Positions 17,701 to 19,604 of a DNA stretch of 19,604 bases are shown piece by piece; the first letter of the stretch is position 1, and the number at the start of each line of letters is the position of its first letter. The notes below the pieces were generated by a model that was not told the DNA's origin, did no database searches, and saw only the letters and a list, made by a program, of their open reading frames with translations. This DNA is from Zygnema cylindricum. Lineage: Eukaryota > Streptophyta > Zygnematophyceae > Zygnematales > Zygnemataceae. The stretch covers positions 126,001 through 145,604 of the forward strand of contig JBBHKE010001791.1 of NCBI GenBank assembly GCA_037447655.1, written 5' to 3'. Made by a program: the position numbers and the translations under genes.

Positions 17701-19331
17701 AGCAGCTGCTTTGGCTCGAATTGAATGGCATGAGAAACTACCTGGAGCAGATGTGGCCCAGAAAAGAATCCATGAGTAAGCTCTTTTTCCAAAAAAGTAA
17801 ATTGCGCTTGAATTTGTGTGATCATTTCCATTTATCGAGGTTGGTGGAAGACATAAAGTATTAGTTTACTTTTTCCTTGTCTGTGACTAGACTACAATGG
17901 AATTGAGAATAAATGGGTTTACTCTTCTTCCATTTATAAAATTGATTATTGTTGAAAGTAAATTGCATAAGGTGTAAAGATGTCGAAAGTCAGGAGAGAG
18001 TAGTATTAAAATACTCCAGCCACTTTTCTTCCATGTTTCCCTTTCCCAGTACATCTTTTTTTTTATTATTATCCCTGAACTCTTGTTACAATAAAGCAGT
18101 ATGTTTTTCATTCAAGTCTCATAGAAACCATAGGTCAGACTTATTCCCAATGGGGCCCTTGACCAGAAACCCACATGCCTGAAGTGAGCTTTCTCTGTTT
18201 GCATATTCTTTCTTCCTTCCCTGTCCTCCAGATTTATTTCTCTGTTTGCATATTCTTTCTTCCTTCCCTGTCCTCCAGATTTATTTCTCTGTTTGCATAT
18301 TCTTTCTTCCTTCCCTGTAATCCAGATTTATTTCTCTGTTTGCATTTTTTCTTCCTTCCCTGTCCTCCAGATTTATTGCTGTGGGAGACTATGAAGCTGC
18401 GGTGACTCTCCTTCTGGCTGCACCCCCCGACAGCCCCACCTTCTTTGTGGATGCTCTGAGAGCCGTGGCTCTCGCATCGGCTGTCTCTCCCGCCATGCAT
18501 GAGCTGGCAGTCAAGGTGGGACTGTTTAATTAAGTAAGATGCATTTGGATTAAGAATGCTTAATGTTTAATTAATTAATGCATTTGCAATGTACATCTTT
18601 TTCTTTTTAGTAAAAACTTTTGCAATTGCGTAAGCGTCAAGTTTTTGTTTTTTTAGGACATTTGCATGATTTGTGTTCTTGGGCTAAATATGACGTGAAA
18701 TACAATTTTAAATGTATAAGATTTAGTATGAGTTTGCGTTTCATGTATTTAGGTTAAACACAACCTGCCTGCATTTGTGAGTGCGTTATTTTCATTAGTA
18801 CGTTTGTATTTCACACATTTTTAAGTTAAAAGCGAATGTACCAACACTATTTACGTTAGACAAATGTACATTTATTTTAGTGTATGCGTCTACATTTTTC
18901 ACTTGTGCATATATGAGTACATTACATTAATATTGTGTGAATGTTGGATCGCAGGTGTTTCGTTATAAAAACTGCAATAGACCTTTGGTTCTTTTTCAAT
19001 AGTGGCGATTTGTTTATTTATAGAATGGAAAACTTTTCAAGCTGAAATTTCTGCGCTTTCTTTCACTGCAAAGCCACCTCCCAGAGTCGTTTCCTGTTGT
19101 GTTTCCCCTTTTCTATTTCGTAACACCTATTTTTCAGTCAACATGGTCATTTGCCCTGATATTGCAGTGTACATGAATTCTTTCCTTTCGTTCTTCATTT
19201 TCATCCTGTGTCAGTTGGGGGGCCTTGGAGAATTACAGGTTATAGCAGCAAATATGGTCCAATCACAAGATCCTTTGGCAGGGATACATCTCCTATGTGC
19301 TGTAGGACGATACCAGGAGGCCTGTTCCCAG
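4742..19331 (+). CDS. WDR11 homologue, 18 exons in window, 3' end missing
   Basis: Coding segments: 4742-5700, 7429-7924, 8353-8440, 9439-9629, 10128-10264, 10942-11008, 11593-11743, 12411-12534, 13704-13809, 14076-14258, 14793-14968, 15389-15500, 15990-16170, 16602-16756, 17213-17428, 17669-17775, 18371-18515, 19239-19331. They sum to 3687 nt (1229 residues), with every join in phase and GT..AG. The order of conserved blocks matches plant WDR11: GRIAIWD (114-120), LPRGY (285-289), DDGKLWQWL (429-437), [11 protein letters not shown] (527-537), [15 protein letters not shown] (626-640), RWWDVTTG (783-790), [20 protein letters not shown] (1218-1229). Flowering-plant WDR11 is about 1340 residues, so some 110 remain outside the window. 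In animals WDR11 forms a complex with FAM91A1 that helps capture endosome-derived vesicles at the trans-Golgi. The plant role is poorly known and is inferred by homology. Two propeller regions (about 40-835) precede a helical C-terminal part. Confidence 0.93.
5701..7428 (+). other. intron 1, 1728 nt
   Basis: The largest intron, phase 2, with donor GTGAGC and acceptor TTTGGTGCAG. It is T-rich and AT-rich with no ORF of interest, no RNA gene and no transposon ends recognised. Short ATCTTATA words cluster around 6387-6432. As the first intron of a housekeeping gene it could hold regulatory elements, but nothing specific is visible. Confidence 0.85.
7429..7924 (+). CDS. WDR11 exon 2 (Ser-rich loop and propeller strands)
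   Basis: Residues 320-485; the first base completes the Pro codon split from exon 1 and the exon ends in phase 0 (CGG|GTATGT). Residues 372-422 are strongly Ser-rich with several Ser-Pro sites ([15 protein letters not shown]). This is a predicted disordered, phosphorylatable loop between propeller strands. The following [11 protein letters not shown] (427-437) matches the SDDGKIWSW block of flowering-plant WDR11 and anchors the frame. An acidic, Glu-rich stretch (439-459) follows. Intron 2 (7925-8352, 428 nt) is T-rich with nothing else notable. Confidence 0.9.
8353..8440 (+). CDS. WDR11 exon 3
   Basis: Residues 486-514 plus one base. It encodes [20 protein letters not shown], closely matching the conserved LSSAVTVLAIPTPS block of plant WDR11. 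The short exon is defined by CTCAG|ATT and CCTG|GTATGT and is in phase with both neighbours. The acceptor has a weak pyrimidine tract. It is too short to stand out as an ORF on its own. Intron 3 (8441-9438, 998 nt) is AT-rich; it contains a small CAACT/AGTTG inverted repeat near 8738-8763 and otherwise nothing recognised. Confidence 0.88.
9439..9629 (+). CDS. WDR11 exon 4 (second propeller)
   Basis: Residues 515-578. It contains [18 protein letters not shown], a clear WD-type blade end, and [15 protein letters not shown], the next blade's first strands; both are highly conserved in plant WDR11. The acceptor is preceded by a strong pyrimidine tract (CTCCTCTTTTTCAG). The donor GAG|GTAAGG is near consensus, phase 0. 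Intron 4 (9630-10127, 498 nt) holds a purine-rich stretch (9900-9985) and no recognised feature. Confidence 0.92.
10128..10264 (+). CDS. WDR11 exon 5
   Basis: Residues 579-623 plus two bases of an Arg codon. The segment [18 protein letters not shown] corresponds to the strand pair following the VSYS block in plant WDR11. Acceptor TTTCAG|GTG, donor GGAAG|GTGAAA. Intron 5 (10265-10941, 677 nt) is AT-rich with no recognised repeats or genes. Confidence 0.9.
10942..11008 (+). CDS. WDR11 exon 6 (67 nt)
   Basis: Completes the Arg codon from exon 5 and encodes [16 protein letters not shown] and TRNPTM (625-646), one of the most conserved blocks of WDR11, with a VEVW-type blade end. Acceptor TTTTTAG|G, donor ATG|GTGAGT. 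A small exon that gene finders could miss. Intron 6 (11009-11592, 584 nt) contains no recognised feature. Confidence 0.93.
11593..11743 (+). CDS. WDR11 exon 7
   Basis: Residues 647-696 plus one base. It begins [19 protein letters not shown], matching the [16 protein letters not shown] block of plant WDR11. A Pro/Met/Ser-rich linker (666-696) follows, likely a surface loop of low conservation. I chose the donor CAG|GTGGGA because it is phase 1 and joins exon 8 in frame. An upstream AGG|GTGGGA (about 11704) is phase 0 and would break the frame. Confidence 0.9.
11744..12410 (+). other. intron 7, 667 nt, mostly pyrimidine repeat
   Basis: About three quarters of this intron is C/T-only sequence (see the repeat entry). 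The real acceptor, TTGTTTTGCAG at 12410, lies about 120 nt past the tract. Long ORFs across the tract (Ser-Leu repeats on +, Gly-Arg repeats on -) are consequences of the hexamer and not genes. Confidence 0.9.
11782..12290. repeat. (CTCTCC)n hexanucleotide microsatellite in intron 7
   Basis: A nearly unbroken pyrimidine tract. From about 11833 to 12150 it is pure CTCTCC, roughly 53 copies. It is flanked by degenerate copies (CTCCCTCC, CTTCCT, CTCTCTCTCC) at both ends, the usual sign of an expanded microsatellite. The sense transcript would be a long CUCUCC tract, and the template strand is purine-only. Copy number is likely to vary between individuals and to be affected by sequencing and assembly error. 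Confidence 0.97.
12411..12534 (+). CDS. WDR11 exon 8
   Basis: Residues 697-737 plus two bases. After a Gly/Glu-rich linker ([15 protein letters not shown]) it encodes [20 protein letters not shown], matching the SFALVNGALGVFEVYGRRIRDF block of plant WDR11. Donor TTTCAG|GTCTCT, a weaker match to consensus. The split last codon (AG|) is the conserved Arg/Ser position discussed under exon 9. Confidence 0.9.
12535..13703 (+). other. intron 8, 1169 nt, hosts a transposon
   Basis: T-rich sequence interrupted by the TA-flanked element at 12889-13382. Without the element the intron would be about 0.67 kb, close to its neighbours. The region 13385-13703 contains no other recognised feature. Confidence 0.8.
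12889..13382. mobile_element. TA-flanked MITE-like element in intron 8, 494 bp
   Basis: The left end GACCGTGAATCCCTA (12889-12903) and the reverse complement of the right end, CGCCGTGAATCGCTA (13368-13382), match at 12/15. Both sides are flanked by TA (12887-12888 and 13383-13384). The termini resemble those of the 3548-4165 element (CACCGCGAATCGTAA). Both elements carry a TGGACTGACACATTCTGTAC-like segment, here at 13198-13217. A direct repeat GTGTCGACGCC occurs at 13111-13121 and 13134-13144. No transposase frame. I read this as an older, more diverged relative of the upstream element. Confidence 0.68.
13704..13809 (+). CDS. WDR11 exon 9
   Basis: Residues 738-773. The core [20 protein letters not shown] and RLPHV matches the conserved [19 protein letters not shown] block. 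Two acceptors are in frame. TTTTTTCTTAG|T at 13704 has a textbook pyrimidine tract but adds 11 residues not found in other plants as I recall them. AATAG|A at 13737 lacks a pyrimidine tract but rebuilds the conserved RDFRPKWP exactly across the split Arg codon. The longer exon is listed; the shorter one is nearly as likely. Donor GTG|GTACGT, phase 0. Intron 9 is 266 nt. Confidence 0.85.
14076..14258 (+). CDS. WDR11 exon 10 (WWD blade)
   Basis: Residues 774-834, phase 0 at both ends. It contains [15 protein letters not shown], a classic WD blade end, then [15 protein letters not shown] and [18 protein letters not shown], matching plant WDR11 block by block. Acceptor GGTTCACAG|GTG, donor CTG|GTCAGT. 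Intron 10 (14259-14792, 534 nt) is T-rich, with no recognised feature. Confidence 0.94.
14793..14968 (+). CDS. WDR11 exon 11
   Basis: Residues 835-892 plus two bases. It encodes [15 protein letters not shown] and then [11 protein letters not shown] and [17 protein letters not shown], matching LELDWLPL and LCVAGTDGSFRLVEVH of plant WDR11. Acceptor GGGCAG|GAC was chosen over AGAG|GCT at 14775, which is also in phase but adds six residues and has a poor context. Donor ACAC|GTGAGT. Intron 11 (14969-15388, 420 nt) has no recognised feature. Confidence 0.9.
15389..15500 (+). CDS. WDR11 exon 12
   Basis: Completes a Thr codon, then encodes residues 894-930, ending [12 protein letters not shown], matching the PMLLPTPHAL block of plant WDR11. 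This marks the change from propeller to the helical C-terminal region. Acceptor GGGACAG|G, donor CTG|GTCTGT, phase 0. Intron 12 (15501-15989, 489 nt) has no recognised feature. Confidence 0.9.
15990..16170 (+). CDS. WDR11 exon 13
   Basis: Residues 931-990 plus one base. It encodes [17 protein letters not shown], matching LALRMILQLGVNPSW, and then [16 protein letters not shown] strong tract, TTTTTTTCCAG, precedes it. Three donors share phase 1: CAG|GTGGTG (16171), GTG|GTGAAA (16174) and GAG|GTTGAG (16213). The first gives the same spacing to the AARCAF block as in flowering plants (33 residues) and is preferred. Confidence 0.87.
16171..16601 (+). other. intron 13, 431 nt, with diverged tandem repeat
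   Basis: Contains T- and AT-rich sequence and, at 16465 to about 16575, two diverged copies of a roughly 62-bp unit. Each starts TTCAACTA and continues with related TATG(T/C)T(A/G)AA..GG(T/G)(A/T)(T/A)AA words. Nothing else recognised. Confidence 0.55.
16602..16756 (+). CDS. WDR11 exon 14 (helical region)
   Basis: Residues 991-1042. It encodes [20 protein letters not shown] and [11 protein letters not shown], matching the NKGCAARFAFAAAIFGETSEALFWLQLP helical block of plant WDR11, which is among its most conserved C-terminal sequence. Acceptor TGTTACAG|GG, donor CAG|GTCAGT, phase 0. Intron 14 (16757-17212, 456 nt) has no recognised feature. Confidence 0.93.
17213..17428 (+). CDS. WDR11 exon 15 (acidic linker)
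   Basis: Residues 1043-1114, phase 0 at both ends. The sequence is polar and acidic ([28 protein letters not shown]), with little similarity to flowering-plant WDR11 apart from its place between the FWLQLP and WHEKLPG blocks. It is probably a disordered linker. The frame is set by the neighbouring exons. Acceptor GGTATCAG|CTG, donor TTT|GTAGGT, a weak donor. Intron 15 is 240 nt, the shortest. Confidence 0.8.
17669..17775 (+). CDS. WDR11 exon 16
   Basis: Residues 1115-1149 plus two bases. It encodes [20 protein letters not shown] and QKRIHE, matching WHEKLPGEEAIQNRVHEL. Acceptor TATCAG|GAC, donor ATGA|GTAAGC. The split Glu codon is completed by the first base of exon 17. Confidence 0.92.
17776..18370 (+). 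other. intron 16, 595 nt, ending in duplicated acceptors
   Basis: The first 400 nt are T-rich with no recognised feature. The last 180 nt are a tandem repeat that includes four copies of the acceptor (separate entry). Confidence 0.9.
18190..18377 (+). repeat. 47-bp tandem repeat carrying four splice acceptors
   Basis: Each unit contains TTTCTCTGTTTGCATA, a pyrimidine run, CCTGTCCTCCAG and ATTTATT. The AGs fall at 18231, 18278, 18325 and 18370, giving periods of 47, 47 and 45 nt. Units 1 and 2 look identical; unit 3 has TAATCCAG instead of TCCTCCAG; unit 4 lost two bases in its tract. Unit 4 leads into the conserved coding sequence, and the shared ATTTATT is the first 7 nt of exon 17. The duplication therefore copied the intron-exon boundary. 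High similarity implies recent expansion. Confidence 0.95.
18371..18515 (+). CDS. WDR11 exon 17
   Basis: Completes a Glu codon, then residues 1151-1198: [20 protein letters not shown], then [12 protein letters not shown] and ELAVK. It matches LVSVGNLEGAVSLLL..ALRAVALSSTV..ELAVK of plant WDR11, an alpha-solenoid-like repeat. The last of four tandem acceptors is used because only it restores the conserved spacing. Donor AAG|GTGGGA, phase 0. Confidence 0.93.
18516..19238 (+). other. intron 17, 723 nt
   Basis: AT-rich. Between about 18540 and 18930 there are repeated words such as ATGCATTTG, TACATTT and ATTTAGGTTAAA/TTTTTAAGTTAAA, which suggest an old repeat, but no clear terminal inverted repeats or target duplication were found. 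Confidence 0.6.
19239..19331 (+). CDS. WDR11 exon 18 (last in window)
   Basis: Residues 1199-1229, phase 0 at both ends. It encodes [19 protein letters not shown] and [12 protein letters not shown], nearly the same as [31 protein letters not shown] in flowering plants. Acceptor ATTACAG|GTT, donor CAG|GTAACG. The next conserved block (LQDDGRW.DAATLA) is not in the window, so the gene continues to the right. Confidence 0.94.

Positions 19332-19604
<273 letters not shown>

Noticed and set aside
18190-18370. Regular 47-bp repeats resembling a CRISPR array
   Set aside because: Repeats are contiguous with no unique spacers, and the locus is a eukaryotic intron-exon boundary.
18175-18405. 76-codon ORF of Phe/Leu/Ser repeats
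   Set aside because: A frame through the pyrimidine-rich tandem repeat; the conserved WDR11 frame differs.

Overview
The window is nuclear DNA from a land plant. It carries most of one large, intron-rich gene on the + strand, preceded by about 4.7 kb of repeat-rich intergenic DNA. The gene is the plant homologue of WDR11 (WD repeat-containing protein 11). Eighteen exons can be joined between 4742 and 19331 with GT..AG introns and compatible phases throughout. They give 1229 residues that align along their length with plant WDR11 as I remember it from flowering plants. Roughly the last 110 residues and the stop codon lie beyond the right edge. The protein is clearly diverged from flowering-plant WDR11, and the introns are mostly 0.24-1.7 kb and T-rich. 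This suggests a non-flowering land plant, perhaps a bryophyte or lycophyte; that placement is an inference only.

Layout. Positions 1-2180 hold no recognisable gene, only scattered small palindromes built around GTAC and one 42-codon ORF. Positions 2181-2403 are two diverged copies of a 119-bp tandem repeat. The second copy abuts a 704-bp non-autonomous hAT-like element (2404-3107) with terminal inverted repeats and an 8-bp near-perfect target duplication. A GC-rich palindromic block, a long A/T hairpin and GTAC palindromes follow. A second transposon type lies at 3548-4165: 618 bp, perfect 24-bp inverted repeats, flanked by TA. A diverged relative of this second element sits inside intron 8 of the gene (12889-13382). 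The gene's leader is C/T-rich and has a possible TATA box near 4713.

The gene. Exon 1 (959 nt) encodes most of the first WD40 propeller. Exon 2 adds a Ser-rich loop. Exons 3-12 carry the second propeller region. Exons 13-18 encode the start of the helical C-terminal part. Several splice sites are notable. Exon 17's acceptor sits in a fourfold tandem repeat that copied the acceptor itself, with a 15-codon in-frame alternative. Exon 9 has two in-frame acceptors 33 nt apart. Exon 13 has three same-phase donors. Intron 7 contains about 53 pure CTCTCC hexamers within a 0.5-kb pyrimidine-only tract, and intron 18 runs off the window in a CT dinucleotide tract.

No gene cluster, RNA gene, CRISPR array or novel multi-gene system was found. 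The interest lies in the transposon remnants and in the repeat and splice-site architecture of this housekeeping gene.
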